Of a stretch of 55,670 nucleotides of DNA, positions 26,887-35,630 are shown piece by piece; positions within the stretch are counted from its first letter, which is position 1, and each line of letters opens with the position of its first letter. The notes under the pieces were generated by a model that did no database searches, had not been told where the DNA came from, and was given only the letters and a program-made list of their open reading frames with translations. The position numbers and the translations under genes were made by a program. Location of the stretch: the NCBI RefSeq assembly GCF_001570985.1, contig NZ_BCSS01000022.1:1-55670 (forward strand), given 5' to 3'. The DNA is from Janibacter limosus NBRC 16128 (lineage in GTDB: Bacteria; Actinomycetota; Actinomycetes; Actinomycetales; Dermatophilaceae).

Positions 26887-26915
26887 ACCATACCCACGAG
26901 TAACGAGCCCGGCAA
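26887..26915 (-). promoter_or_regulatory. Promoter of the SCP2/acyl-CoA synthetase operon
   Basis: -10 TATGGT (26887-26892) and -35 TTGCCG (26910-26915) are 17 nt apart on the minus strand. The -35 overlaps the topA terminator arm. Confidence 0.5.
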
Positions 26916-26934
26916 CGGTGTCCGCTGCCGGGCT
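26906..26934 (-). terminator. Terminator after topA
   Basis: The 9-bp perfect stem AGCCCGGCA/TGCCGGGCT (26906-26914 with 26926-26934) with an 11-nt loop begins 10 bases after the topA stop. Confidence 0.6.
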
Positions 26935-26944
26935 GTCCCCCGGA

Positions 26945-29725
26945 TCAGGCCTTCTTGGCCGCCGTCTTCTTGGCGGTCTTCTTGGCTGCCGTCTTCTTCA
27001 CGGCCTTCTTCGCGGCCTTCTTGGTCGTCTTCTTCGCCGACTTCTTGCGGGTGCTGGGCCCCTTCGCGCGCTTCTCCGCGATGAGCTCATAGGCCCGCTC
27101 CGCAGTGAGCGTCTCGGGCTCGTCGTCGCGGCGCAGCGTGGCATTTGTCTCACCGTCGGTGACATAGGGACCGAAGCGTCCGTCCTTGACGACGACCTTC
27201 TTGCCGCTCACCGGATCCTCGCCGAACTCGGCCAGCGGCGGTTTGGCAGCCGCCCGCCCCCGCTGCTTGGGCTGGGCGTAGATCGCCAGCGCCTCCTCGA
27301 GCGTCATCGCGAAGATCTGCTCCTCGGTCTCGATCGAGCGCGAGTCCGTCCCCTTCTTCAGGTACGGGCCGTAGCGGCCGTTCTGCGCGGTGATCGGCAC
27401 CTCGCTCTGCGTCTCGGTGCCGTCCTCGGCCGTCGTGGTCTCGGTGACGGTGCCGATGGTGCGGGGAAGGGAGAGCAGGCGCAGCGCCTGCTCCAGGTCG
27501 ACCGTCGCCGGGTCCATGCTCTTGAAGAGGGACGCCGTGCGCGGCTTGACCTTGGCCTTGCCGCGCTTGGGCTTCTCGTCCGCGGCCTCCTCGAGCACTT
27601 CGGTGACGAAGGGCCCGTAGCGGCCGTTCTTGACGATGACATCGCGACCGGTCTCGGGGTCCTGCCCGAGCACGCGACCGTCATCGGCCGCGGCCACGAG
27701 GAACTCGCGGGCCATCGCGGGCGTCAGCTCGTCGGGCGCCACGTCGTCGTTGATCGTCGCCCGCTTGGTCGCCGGCGTCGTCGTGCTGTCGTCGGTGACC
27801 TCACCCGTCGCGGGGTCGACCCCCTTCGGCACGACCTCCTCGACGTACGGGCCGTACCGACCGACCCGGACCACGACCCCGTCACCGATGTCGATCGTCG
27901 AGATCGCGCGAGCGTCGATGTCGCCCAGGTCGGAGACGAGAGCGGCCAACCCTTCGCTGCCCTGGTCGTCGCCGTAGTAGAAGCGCTGCAGCCAGGCCAC
28001 CCGCTCGGCAGAGCCGGAGGCGATCTCGTCGAGGTCCTCCTCCATCGACGCCGTGAAGCGGTAGTCGACGAGGCGGCTGAAGTGGACCTCCATGAGCCGG
28101 GTGACGGCGAAGGCGAGCCAGGTCGGGGCCAGCGCGCTCCCCTTCTTGCGCACGTACCCGCGGTCCTGGATGGTGCTGATCGTCGAGGCATAGGTGGAGG
28201 GGCGGCCGATGCCGAGCTCTTCCATCTTCTTCACGAGGGAGGCCTCGGTGTAGCGGGCCGGCGGCGAGGTCTCGTGGCCGGAGGCACTGGCGTCCGCGAC
28301 GTCGACAGCGGCACCCTCGGAGAGCTTGGGCAGGCGCGCCTCGCCGTCCTTCTTCGCCTCGCGCGGCTCGTCCGTGCCCTCCTCGTAGGCGGCCAGGAAG
28401 CCCTTGAAGGTGATGACGGTGCCGGAGGCGGAGTACTCGGCCGCCTTGGCGACCTCGCAGCCGCCGAGGTCGGCGCCCAGCTTGATCGTCGCCGTGGAGC
28501 CCTTGGCATCGGCCATCTGGGAAGCGATCGTGCGCTTCCAGATCAGCTCGTAGAGCTTGAACTGCTCGCCGCGCAGCTCGCCGGCCACCTGGGCCGGCGT
28601 GCGGAAGCGGTCACCTGCGGGGCGGATCGCCTCGTGCGCCTCCTGGGCGTTCTTCGACTTCTTGCCGTAGACGCGAGGCGACTCCGGGACGAAGTCGGCG
28701 CCGTACATGTCCCGGGCCTGGCCCCGAGCGGCCGAGATCGCGGACCCCGACAGGTTGGTGCTGTCGGTACGCATGTAGGTGATGTAGCCGTTTTCGTACA
28801 GCTTCTGCGCGACACCCATGGCCGCCTTGGCGCCGAGGCCGAGCTTGCGGCCGGCCTCCTGCTGCAGCGTCGACGTGGTGAAGGGGGCGTACGGCCGGCG
28901 GGTGTAGGGCTTCTCCGTGACGGAGGAGACGGTGACGTCCGCGGCGATCGTGGCCTCGGCGACCGCGGTCGCGGCCCGCTCGTCGAGCTGGCGGGCGTTG
29001 CCCTTGAGCGCGCCGGTGTCATCGAAGTCGCTGCCGGTGGCGACCTTGGTCCCGTCGAGCGAGGCCAGCCGGGCGGCGAAGGGGGCGGAGGAGGAGCTGA
29101 ACTTGCCCTCGACGCTCCAGTACGAGGCAACCTTGAAGGCCATCCGCTCGCGCTCACGCTCGACGACGATGCGGGTCGCGACGGACTGGACACGACCGGC
29201 GGACAGGCCGGCCTTGACCTTGCGCCACAGGACGGGTGAGACCTCGTAGCCGTAGAGGCGGTCGAGGATGCGACGCGTCTCCTGGGCGTTGACGAGGTCG
29301 ATGTCCAGCTCACGGGTCTCCTCGACGGCGCGCTGGATGGCCTCCTTGGTGATCTCGTGGAAGACCATCCGCTTGACGGGGACCTTGGGCTTGAGGGTCT
29401 CGAGGAGGTGCCAGGCGATGGCCTCCCCCTCGCGGTCCTCATCCGTGGCGAGGTAGAGGGTGTCGGCGTCCTTGAGCAGGCGCTTGAGCTCGGCGACCTT
29501 CTTCTTCTTGTCCGGGTCGACGACGTAGAAGGGCTCGAAGCCCTCCTCGATGTTGATCCCGAAGCGGCCGAAGGGGCCCTTCTTCATGTCCGCCGGCATC
29601 TCGGAGGGGGTCGGGATGTCGCGGATGTGTCCCACCGACGCCTCGACGACGTAGTCCTTGCCGAGGTACCCGGCGATGGTCTTGGCCTTGGCGGGGGACT
29701 CCACGATGACGAGCTTGGTGGTCAT
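26945..29725 (-). CDS. topA: DNA topoisomerase I with lysine-rich tail
   Basis: 926 residues. Type IA enzyme that relaxes negative supercoils. The Toprim domain has Glu9 and the acidic ATDEDREGE (93-101). The active-site Tyr is Tyr317 in ITYMRTDSTNLS. C-terminal repeated GRYGPY/GRFGPYV modules replace zinc fingers, as in other actinobacteria, and the last ~45 residues are Lys/Ala-rich (KKTAAKK repeats), which in mycobacterial and streptomycete TopA increases DNA binding and processivity. The DNA for the tail (26945-27050) is itself repetitive. ATG start with GAGG upstream. Confidence 0.95.
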   Translation of the reverse strand: MTTKLVIVESPAKAKTIAGYLGKDYVVEASVGHIRDIPTPSEMPADMKKGPFGRFGINIEEGFEPFYVVDPDKKKKVAELKRLLKDADTLYLATDEDREGEAIAWHLLETLKPKVPVKRMVFHEITKEAIQRAVEETRELDIDLVNAQETRRILDRLYGYEVSPVLWRKVKAGLSAGRVQSVATRIVVERERERMAFKVASYWSVEGKFSSSSAPFAARLASLDGTKVATGSDFDDTGALKGNARQLDERAATAVAEATIAADVTVSSVTEKPYTRRPYAPFTTSTLQQEAGRKLGLGAKAAMGVAQKLYENGYITYMRTDSTNLSGSAISAARGQARDMYGADFVPESPRVYGKKSKNAQEAHEAIRPAGDRFRTPAQVAGELRGEQFKLYELIWKRTIASQMADAKGSTATIKLGADLGGCEVAKAAEYSASGTVITFKGFLAAYEEGTDEPREAKKDGEARLPKLSEGAAVDVADASASGHETSPPARYTEASLVKKMEELGIGRPSTYASTISTIQDRGYVRKKGSALAPTWLAFAVTRLMEVHFSRLVDYRFTASMEEDLDEIASGSAERVAWLQRFYYGDDQGSEGLAALVSDLGDIDARAISTIDIGDGVVVRVGRYGPYVEEVVPKGVDPATGEVTDDSTTTPATKRATINDDVAPDELTPAMAREFLVAAADDGRVLGQDPETGRDVIVKNGRYGPFVTEVLEEAADEKPKRGKAKVKPRTASLFKSMDPATVDLEQALRLLSLPRTIGTVTETTTAEDGTETQSEVPITAQNGRYGPYLKKGTDSRSIETEEQIFAMTLEEALAIYAQPKQRGRAAAKPPLAEFGEDPVSGKKVVVKDGRFGPYVTDGETNATLRRDDEPETLTAERAYELIAEKRAKGPSTRKKSAKKTTKKAAKKAVKKTAAKKTAKKTAAKKA

Positions 29726-29854
29726 GCGTGCCTCATTCCTGACCCCACGTGCAGCGGATTCGTCGCTGCTTCGACGTCGGGGTGCATCTGGCGCCGACCG
29801 TACTACGAGCCGTCCACCCCCTTCGCAACGCGGGTGGGGCGGGACGGCCTCTTC

Positions 29855-29883
29855 TTGATTTTAATTGTAGGTACAAGTATTAT
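29855..29883 (+). promoter_or_regulatory. Promoter with palindromic operator, leaderless dioxygenase gene
   Basis: -35 TTGATT (29855-29860), a 17-nt spacer and -10 TATTAT (29878-29883) form the most consensus-like promoter in the window. The spacer contains the palindrome TTGTA-GG-TACAA (29866-29877 region), a likely repressor site of MarR/HxlR type. Transcription should begin at or next to the ATG at 29891. The AT-rich patch stands out from its surroundings. Confidence 0.72.
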
Positions 29884-29890
29884 GGCTGGC

Positions 29891-30676
29891 ATGACACCTC
29901 CTCCCGTGCTCTTCCTGTCCCATGGCGCTCCCCCGCTGGCCGGCGACGCGCGCTGGACCGCCGAGCTGGCCCGCTGGTCGGGCTCCTTCGAGGCGCCGAA
30001 GAACATCCTGATGATCTCCGCGCACTGGGAGGACGCTCCGGTGACGGTCAGCCCGACGCAGCGCAAGGTGCCGCTGACCTACGACTTCTGGGGGTTCCCG
30101 CAGCACTACTACGACGTGCAGTACGACGCTCCCCTCGCTCCCGACCTCGCCGACGACGTCTCCGGCCTGCTCCGGGCGAAGGGGGTCGACGTCCAGCGCG
30201 ACGAGACCCGCGGCCTGGACCACGGCGCCTACGTGCCGCTCGTCGAGATGTACCCCGACGCGGACGTCCCGGTGCTGCAGATGTCGATGCCGACCCTCGA
30301 CCCGCACGAGCTGGTCGAGCTCGGCCGCGCGCTCGCTCCCCTGCGTGAGCAGGGCACGCTCATCGTCGGCTCGGGGTTCACCACCCACAACCTGCGGTGG
30401 TTCAACCCCCGTGCCGGCGCGGACACCGCCCCACCGACCGCCTCCAGCGAGTTCGACCACTGGGCTGCCGAGACCGTCGACGCCGGCGACCTCGATGCGC
30501 TCGAGCGGATGCTCGAGGTTGCCCCGGCCGCCCACGAGGCGCACCCGCGCACCGAGCACTGGGCCCCGCTCTACGTCGCGGCCGGCGCGGCAGAGGCATC
30601 GGGTGCCACCCAGCGGACCACCGCTGTCGACGGCTTCTGGTTCGGTCTGTCCAAGCGCTCGTGGCAGTTCAGCTGA
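29891..30676 (+). CDS. LigB-type class III extradiol dioxygenase (DODA-like)
   Basis: 261 residues. Candidate metal ligands and catalytic histidines: His11 in FLSHGAPP, His45 in SAHWE, His111 in LDHGAYVPL and His166 in GFTTHNLRW, the pattern of YgiD/4,5-DOPA dioxygenases. The family opens or oxidises catechol-like rings. I start at the ATG at 29891 rather than 29882 because the latter overlaps the -10 TATTAT; the chosen start is 7 nt after it, implying leaderless mRNA. Regulation by a quinone- or phenol-sensing repressor is suggested by the palindrome in the promoter, but no regulator gene is adjacent. Confidence 0.86.
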   Translation: MTPPPVLFLSHGAPPLAGDARWTAELARWSGSFEAPKNILMISAHWEDAPVTVSPTQRKVPLTYDFWGFPQHYYDVQYDAPLAPDLADDVSGLLRAKGVDVQRDETRGLDHGAYVPLVEMYPDADVPVLQMSMPTLDPHELVELGRALAPLREQGTLIVGSGFTTHNLRWFNPRAGADTAPPTASSEFDHWAAETVDAGDLDALERMLEVAPAAHEAHPRTEHWAPLYVAAGAAEASGATQRTTAVDGFWFGLSKRSWQFS

Positions 30677-30736
30677 TGTGAGCGGCGCCACCTGCGCGGG
30701 GCAGTGCTCCCCATCGCAGCGTCGCACCGTCCTCGT

Positions 30737-30742
30737 TAGGGT
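30737..30742 (+). promoter_or_regulatory. Possible -10 (TAGGGT) for the DUF4878-like lipoprotein
   Basis: TAGGGT lies 54 bases before the lipoprotein start at 30796, giving a leader of roughly 45 nt that contains the GGGAGG ribosome binding site. No clear -35. Confidence 0.35.
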
Positions 30743-30795
30743 CGTCCCCAGTACCGCCTGGCGCACTGCCGGGCCACGACGGGGAGGACCCACCC

Positions 30796-31185
30796 ATGAA
30801 GAAGTTCGCCACCATCATCGCCACGAGCGGCCTCGTCCTCGGTCTGGCCGCGTGCGGCAGCAGCCCGGAGGACGACGCAGAGAAGGCGGTCACCGACTTC
30901 GCCCAGGCCTTCGAGGACAAGGACTACGAAAAGGTCTGCGACAGCATCGACCCCGCCATGGTCAAGACCATGGAAGAGGGCGGCATGGACTGCGTCGACG
31001 GCATGAAGGCCGGCGGTGACGAGGCCGCTGGCGAGATCAACGCCGACGACATCGAGATCCTCTCCTCCGAGGTCGCCGAGGACGAGAAGACCGCCACCGT
31101 CAAGGTCAAGAACAGCAAGGGCGAGGAAAACGACGTCAAGCTGATCAAGGCCGACGACGCGTGGAAGATCTCCATGGGGTCATGA
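30796..31185 (+). CDS. Small lipoprotein, DUF4878/NTF2-like
   Basis: 129 residues. MKK start, hydrophobic stretch and lipobox LAAC (Cys20). The mature part begins with a helix (EKAVTDFAQAFEDKDYEKVCDSI) and ends with strands (TATVKVKNSKGEENDVKLI, DDAWKI), the layout of DUF4878-like small lipoproteins with a cystatin/NTF2-like fold. Two cysteines (near 51 and 75) may form a disulfide. ATG start with GGGAGG upstream. It ends at a strong shared terminator. Confidence 0.75.
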   Translation: MKKFATIIATSGLVLGLAACGSSPEDDAEKAVTDFAQAFEDKDYEKVCDSIDPAMVKTMEEGGMDCVDGMKAGGDEAAGEINADDIEILSSEVAEDEKTATVKVKNSKGEENDVKLIKADDAWKISMGS

Positions 31186-31215
31186 CCTGACCGGCCCGAG
31201 CGTCTCGGGCCTGTT

Positions 31216-31251
31216 GACGAAGGGCGGCCGGGTCTCCGGCCGCCCTTCGTC
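31216..31251. terminator. Bidirectional terminator between lipoprotein and methyltransferase genes
   Basis: 16-bp perfect stem (31216-31231 with 31236-31251), loop GTCT, between convergent genes. The outer arm is GACGAAGGG/CCCTTCGTC, shared with the terminator at 49777. Confidence 0.85.
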
Positions 31252-31254
31252 GTC

Positions 31255-32766
31255 TCACTCCGGCAGCAGCAGACCGTCCGCGGCCAGCCGCCGCACGAGA
31301 GCGGCGCCTGCCGCGAGCGACTCCCCGGTCGGCAGGTCGAGCAGCGCCGAGATGGCCGTGAGCGACTGGCGCGCGGTGAGCTCACCGTCGCTCACCGAGA
31401 CCAGCGCAGCGTCCAGAGTGTCGAGGCGGATGGAGCGGGCCAGCCCGCCGCCCTGCCGCAGGACGATGACGTGGGGGTCGGTGGCGCCGGGTGCTGCATG
31501 CGTCTCGGTCGTCACGTCGTCCGCGCAGCGCCACGCGGTGTCGAGCAGCGCGTCGTCGTCGAGCCCCGCGAGGCGGTCCCGAGCGAGGAGACCCGCCGCG
31601 ATGGTCGGTCCCATCGGGGAGGCCACCGGCCCGGTCAGCTCGACGAGGTCGACGAAGGGGGTGCGCTGCGTCGTCGGCTTGTGCAGCGTGATGATGCCGA
31701 AGCCGATCTGCTCGACGCCGCGCGCCGCGAAGTCGTCGAGCCAGGCGCCGACGAGCGCCTCGTGCTCACTGGTCCCGGGCAGGTGGCCGCCGTCGCGGGA
31801 CCACAGCTCGGCGTACTCCGCCGGGTCCTGCACATCGCGCTGCACGACCCAGGCGTCGAGCCCGCTGGCCGCGGCCCACTCCCCCAGTCGCTCGCGCCAG
31901 TCCTGCCCGGCCGCGGTCTCCCAGTTGCCGAGGAGCTGGGCCACGCCACCGGGGGCGAGGTGGGCGCCGACCCCCTTGGTCAGCGCCTCGACGACGGCGT
32001 CACCCGCCGCGCCGCCGTCGCGGTACTCGTAGAGCGGCACGCCCGCGGTCCGCGGTGTGATGACGAAGGGGGGATTGCTCACGATGAGGTCGAAGGACTC
32101 GCCCGCGACCGGCTCGAGGAAGGAGCCCTCGCGCAAGTCCCAGTCGGCCTGGTTGAGCGCTGCGTTGAAGCCCGCATAGCCCAGCGCTCGTCGTGACAGG
32201 TCGGTGGCGACGACGGCGTCGGCGTGGCCGGAGAGATGCAGCGCCTGCACCCCGCAGCCGGTGCCGACATCGAGGGCCCGGGCCACCCGAGTGCGTGGGG
32301 TCCACGACGCGAGGGTCGAGGAGGCCCCACCGATGCCGAGGACGTGGTCGACGGGCAGCGGCCCGGTCCGGGTGTGGTCGGTCGGGTCGGAGGCCACCCA
32401 CCACGAACGGCCTTCGTCGTCGCCGTAGGGCCGCAGGTCGCACGTCGCGACGACGTGGGCACCGTGGGGCTCGACGATGCCGAGCGCGACCGCGCCGGTG
32501 ACCCCGGTGCGAGGCAACGCCCGCGCGAGATCGTCTGCGGCCGTGGGCAGCCCGAGCCCGAAGCACCCGATGAGCACCCCGAGCGGGTCCCGGGCCCCCG
32601 CGACCGCGCGTCGGGCCGGGAGCGTCTGCTCACGACCGAGCGCGTGGGTGGCCAGGTCACCGAGCCGCTCCCGGACCTCATCGACGCCGAAGGGGGCATC
32701 AGCGAGGTCCTGCCGGAGGGAGTCGAGCAGGGCTGGGTCGGTGCGCGGGGTCGCCGTGGAGGTCAC
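31255..32766 (-). CDS. SAM-dependent methyltransferase with flanking DUF7059-like domain
   Basis: 503 residues. The central methyltransferase domain has the SAM-binding motif DVGTGCG (166-172) and NPPF (231-234), typical of enzymes that methylate an amide or exocyclic amino nitrogen in RNA, DNA or protein (HemK/RsmC type). The N-terminal 150 residues and C-terminal 170 residues are extra domains found in actinobacterial members. The target is unknown. GTG start with TAGGGT at 7 nt. Confidence 0.83.
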   Translation of the reverse strand: MTSTATPRTDPALLDSLRQDLADAPFGVDEVRERLGDLATHALGREQTLPARRAVAGARDPLGVLIGCFGLGLPTAADDLARALPRTGVTGAVALGIVEPHGAHVVATCDLRPYGDDEGRSWWVASDPTDHTRTGPLPVDHVLGIGGASSTLASWTPRTRVARALDVGTGCGVQALHLSGHADAVVATDLSRRALGYAGFNAALNQADWDLREGSFLEPVAGESFDLIVSNPPFVITPRTAGVPLYEYRDGGAAGDAVVEALTKGVGAHLAPGGVAQLLGNWETAAGQDWRERLGEWAAASGLDAWVVQRDVQDPAEYAELWSRDGGHLPGTSEHEALVGAWLDDFAARGVEQIGFGIITLHKPTTQRTPFVDLVELTGPVASPMGPTIAAGLLARDRLAGLDDDALLDTAWRCADDVTTETHAAPGATDPHVIVLRQGGGLARSIRLDTLDAALVSVSDGELTARQSLTAISALLDLPTGESLAAGAALVRRLAADGLLLPE

Positions 32767-32773
32767 GTGCCCG

Positions 32774-32779
32774 ACCCTA
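32774..32779 (-). promoter_or_regulatory. Putative leaderless -10 (TAGGGT) for the methyltransferase gene
   Basis: TAGGGT is 7 nt before the GTG at 32766, the same hexamer and spacing as at tmk. It lies in the 29-bp gap after the hppA stop. Confidence 0.55.
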
Positions 32780-32795
32780 GCCCCGCTCGCCCGGC

Positions 32796-35132
32796 TCAGA
32801 CCCGCTCGACCGCGGCCTCACCCTCGGTGCTGCTCATCGCCACGTCGTCGCGCTTGGTGATGACCAGGGCGACGACGACGATGAACAATGCCGCGAGAGC
32901 GATGCCCCAGCGGATCAGCTGGTCGGTGCTGTCCCCGAGGTAGAGGGTGATGATGGCCGGCGCGATGAGGACGGCGACGAGGTTCATCACCTTGATCAGC
33001 GGGTTGATGGCCGGACCGGCGGTGTCCTTGAAGGGGTCGCCGACGGTGTCACCGATGATCGCGGCCTCGTGTCCGGCCGAACCCTTGCCACCGTGGTTGC
33101 CGTCCTCGACGATCTTTTTCGCGTTGTCCCATGCCCCACCGGAGTTGGCGAGGAAGACGGCCATGAGGGCACCGCACGCGATGGCTCCGGCGAGGAAGCC
33201 GGCGAGCGCCCCGATGCCGAGCCCGAAGCCGACGATGATCGGTGTCAGCGCCGCGAGCAGGCCGGGGGTCGCGAGCTTGTTCAGCGAGTCACGGGTGCAG
33301 ATGTCGACGACGCGCGCGTACTCGGGCTTTTCCGTGCCCTCCATGATCCCGGGGTGCTCGCGGAACTGGCGACGGACCTCGTGGACGATCGACCCGGCGG
33401 CGACGGTGACGGCATTGATCGCCAGACCGGAGAAGAGGAAGACGACCGCGCCGCCGAGGAGCACGCCGACGAGGACCCCGGGCGAGACGATCTGGGTGTT
33501 GACCATGAGCTCGAGGTCGGCGATCCGTTGCGGGCTGACCGTGCCCTCACCGATCCCGCTGAGCGCCGAGCGCCAGGCATCGGTGTAGCTGCCGAAGAGC
33601 GCGGTGGCGGCGAGCACCGCCGTGGCGATGGCGATGCCCTTGGTGATCGCCTTGGTCGTGTTGCCGACGGCGTCGAGCTCGGTGAGGATCTGCGCCGCCT
33701 CCTCGTCGACGTCACCGGACATCTCGGCGATGCCCTGGGCGTTGTCGGAGACGGGGCCGAAGGTGTCCATCGCGACGATGACACCGACCGTGGTCAGCAA
33801 CCCGCAGCCCGCCAGCGCGATGAAGAAGAGGCCGAGGACCACGGACGAGCCGCCGAGGAGGAAGGCGAGGTAGATGACGACGGCGATCGTCACGACCTTG
33901 TAGACCGCCGACTCGAGGCCGAGGCTGATGCCGGAGAGGATCACGGTGGCCGCCCCGGTCTCGGTGGTGCGCGCGACGTCCATCGTCGGCCGCTTGTCGG
34001 TGCCGGTGTAGTAGCCGGTCATCCGCAGGATGACCGCGGCGAGGACGATCCCGAGGATCACCGCGAGCAGGGCAGCACGACGCGGGTCGCCGACGAGCTG
34101 GGCGACGGTCTCGTCCGTGGAGCCGAGGTCGGCGTAGGCGCCGGGCAGGTACAGGTAGGCCGCGCCAGCGCACAGCACGGCCGAGATGACTGCCGAGATG
34201 TAGAAGCCCCGGTTGATGGCGTCGAGCGCTGACTCGCCTGCGCGGGCCTTGGTGATGAAGATGCCGATCATCGCGGTCACCGCCCCGATGGCGGGGATGA
34301 GCAGGGGGAAGACCAGCCCGTAGGCGCCGAAGGCCGCGGAGCCGAGGATGAGCGCCGCGACGAGCATGACGGCGTAGGACTCGAAGAGGTCTGCGGCCAT
34401 GCCCGCGCAGTCGCCCACGTTGTCGCCCACGTTGTCGGCGATGGTCGCCGCATTGCGGGGGTCGTCCTCGGGGATCCCGGCCTCGACCTTGCCCACGAGG
34501 TCGGCGCCGACGTCGGCGGCCTTGGTGAAGATGCCACCACCGACGCGCATGAACATCGCGAGCAGCGCTGCGCCGAAACCGAATCCCTCGAGCACCTTGG
34601 GTGCGTCACCCCGGTAGACGAGGACGACGACCGCGGCACCGATCAGCCCGAGCCCGACGGTGAACATGCCGACGGTGCCTCCGGTGCGGAAGGCGATGCG
34701 CATCCCGTCGTCGCGCCCGGTGGAGCGAGCCGCCTCTGCCACACGGACATTGGCCTTGACCGCGAGCGACATCCCGAGGTAGCCGATGGCCGCGGAGAAG
34801 GCGGCGCCGAGGATGAAGAACCCGGATCGGCCCCATCGCACGGCCTGCGAGTCGGCCGGGAGCAGGAGGAGCAGCAGGAAGACGAGGACGACGAAGACGA
34901 CCAGGGTGCGGAACTGCCGCCGCAGGTAGGCGTGCGCCCCCTCCTCGACCGCCCCGGCGATCTCTTGCATGCGCTCGGTGCCGGCTCCGGCAGCGAGCAC
35001 CTGCCCCCGCAGGACCACCCCCAGCACGAGGGCGACGAGACCGACGACGGCGACGCCGCCGACCAGCCCCAGGTTGGCTCCGCCCAGCTCGATCGATGAA
35101 GCGCTGATCACGGTCGTGTGCGTGCCTGCCAT
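32796..35132 (-). CDS. hppA: Proton-translocating membrane pyrophosphatase
   Basis: 778 residues with about 16 transmembrane helices. It uses PPi hydrolysis to pump protons. The catalytic signature DVGADLVGKVE lies in the segment leading to the acidic EDDPRNAATIADNVGDNVGD. The motif GNTTKA has Lys at the position that distinguishes K+-independent proton pumps from K+-dependent ones (which have Ala there), so this enzyme should be K+-independent. ATG start with AAGGAGG upstream. It exists alongside the soluble pyrophosphatase at 11110. Confidence 0.94.
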   Translation of the reverse strand: MAGTHTTVISASSIELGGANLGLVGGVAVVGLVALVLGVVLRGQVLAAGAGTERMQEIAGAVEEGAHAYLRRQFRTLVVFVVLVFLLLLLLPADSQAVRWGRSGFFILGAAFSAAIGYLGMSLAVKANVRVAEAARSTGRDDGMRIAFRTGGTVGMFTVGLGLIGAAVVVLVYRGDAPKVLEGFGFGAALLAMFMRVGGGIFTKAADVGADLVGKVEAGIPEDDPRNAATIADNVGDNVGDCAGMAADLFESYAVMLVAALILGSAAFGAYGLVFPLLIPAIGAVTAMIGIFITKARAGESALDAINRGFYISAVISAVLCAGAAYLYLPGAYADLGSTDETVAQLVGDPRRAALLAVILGIVLAAVILRMTGYYTGTDKRPTMDVARTTETGAATVILSGISLGLESAVYKVVTIAVVIYLAFLLGGSSVVLGLFFIALAGCGLLTTVGVIVAMDTFGPVSDNAQGIAEMSGDVDEEAAQILTELDAVGNTTKAITKGIAIATAVLAATALFGSYTDAWRSALSGIGEGTVSPQRIADLELMVNTQIVSPGVLVGVLLGGAVVFLFSGLAINAVTVAAGSIVHEVRRQFREHPGIMEGTEKPEYARVVDICTRDSLNKLATPGLLAALTPIIVGFGLGIGALAGFLAGAIACGALMAVFLANSGGAWDNAKKIVEDGNHGGKGSAGHEAAIIGDTVGDPFKDTAGPAINPLIKVMNLVAVLIAPAIITLYLGDSTDQLIRWGIALAALFIVVVALVITKRDDVAMSSTEGEAAVERV

Positions 35133-35197
35133 GCCATCCTCCTTGATGGACGCGGGTCACGGCCGGACCGTCGTCGTGGCGGCACGACCGTTGGCCC

Positions 35198-35203
35198 ACA
35201 CTA
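35198..35203 (-). promoter_or_regulatory. Possible -10 (TAGTGT) for hppA
   Basis: TAGTGT lies about 66 bases before the hppA start on the minus strand. No convincing -35. Confidence 0.35.
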
Positions 35204-35233
35204 CTGCTCAGCAGCCTCCGCGGGGCGGAGCGA

Positions 35234-35256
35234 GCGCACCGACTGCGTCAGTGCGC
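35234..35256 (-). terminator. Weak stem-loop after the STAS gene
   Basis: 6-bp stem GCGCAC/GTGCGC with an 11-nt loop, two bases after the STAS stop at 35259. Modest stability for a terminator. Confidence 0.35.
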
Positions 35257-35258
35257 GA

Positions 35259-35612
35259 TCAGGCGCTGACGGCCCCCGCCGCACGGACGGCACCCTCGAG
35301 GTCGGGATGGATGTCGATGAGCCGGTCGAGGCCGGTGATGGTGAAGACGCGCAGCACCCGCTCGTGGGACACGACGACGGTGAGCGTCCCGCCGTGGCGG
35401 GTCAGCTTCTTCAGCCGGCCGACGACGATGCCCAGCCCGGTGGAGTCCATGAAGGTGACGCCCCCGAGGTCGAGGGTCAGACGGCGGCGTCCATCGGCGA
35501 TGAGCGCCTCAAGGGCATCGCGGAGCACGGCGGCAGAGGCCACATCGATCTCACCACTGACGTGGACGATGTTGACCTCTCCGGCTTCGCTGGTCGTGAC
35601 GGAGATCGGCAT
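35259..35612 (-). CDS. STAS-domain anti-sigma factor antagonist
   Basis: 117 residues. A single STAS domain: strands VNIVHVSGEID then a helix with LRDALEALIADG, and the phosphorylation site region GGVTFMDSTGLG, where the Ser is the likely switch residue (SpoIIAA/RsbV type). Such proteins bind an anti-sigma kinase to free an alternative sigma factor; neither partner is in the window. ATG start is 6 nt after TACGGT. Only 18 bp separate it from the divergent helicase start. Confidence 0.88.
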   Translation of the reverse strand: MPISVTTSEAGEVNIVHVSGEIDVASAAVLRDALEALIADGRRRLTLDLGGVTFMDSTGLGIVVGRLKKLTRHGGTLTVVVSHERVLRVFTITGLDRLIDIHPDLEGAVRAAGAVSA

Positions 35613-35617
35613 CCGCC

Positions 35618-35623
35618 TACCGT
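35618..35623 (+). promoter_or_regulatory. Putative leaderless -10 (TACCGT) for the helicase gene
   Basis: TACCGT lies 7 nt before the ATG at 35631 and overlaps by five bases the -10 of the divergent STAS gene. Confidence 0.55.
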
Positions 35624-35624
35624 A
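35619..35624 (-). promoter_or_regulatory. Putative leaderless -10 (TACGGT) for the STAS gene
   Basis: TACGGT lies 6 nt before the ATG at 35612. The shared core TACCGTA contains both -10 elements, so one polymerase would exclude the other. Confidence 0.55.
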
Positions 35625-35630
35625 GATCAC

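Noticed and set aside
26918-29239. 773-codon open frame opposite topA
   Set aside because: Antisense shadow of a gene with intact Toprim and YMRTDS motifs; translation is repetitive Arg/Gly/Leu/Asp with no recognisable fold.
29882-29884. ATG at 29882 as the dioxygenase start
   Set aside because: It overlaps the -10 hexamer TATTAT; the ATG at 29891 has the right spacing and begins with the conserved N-terminus.
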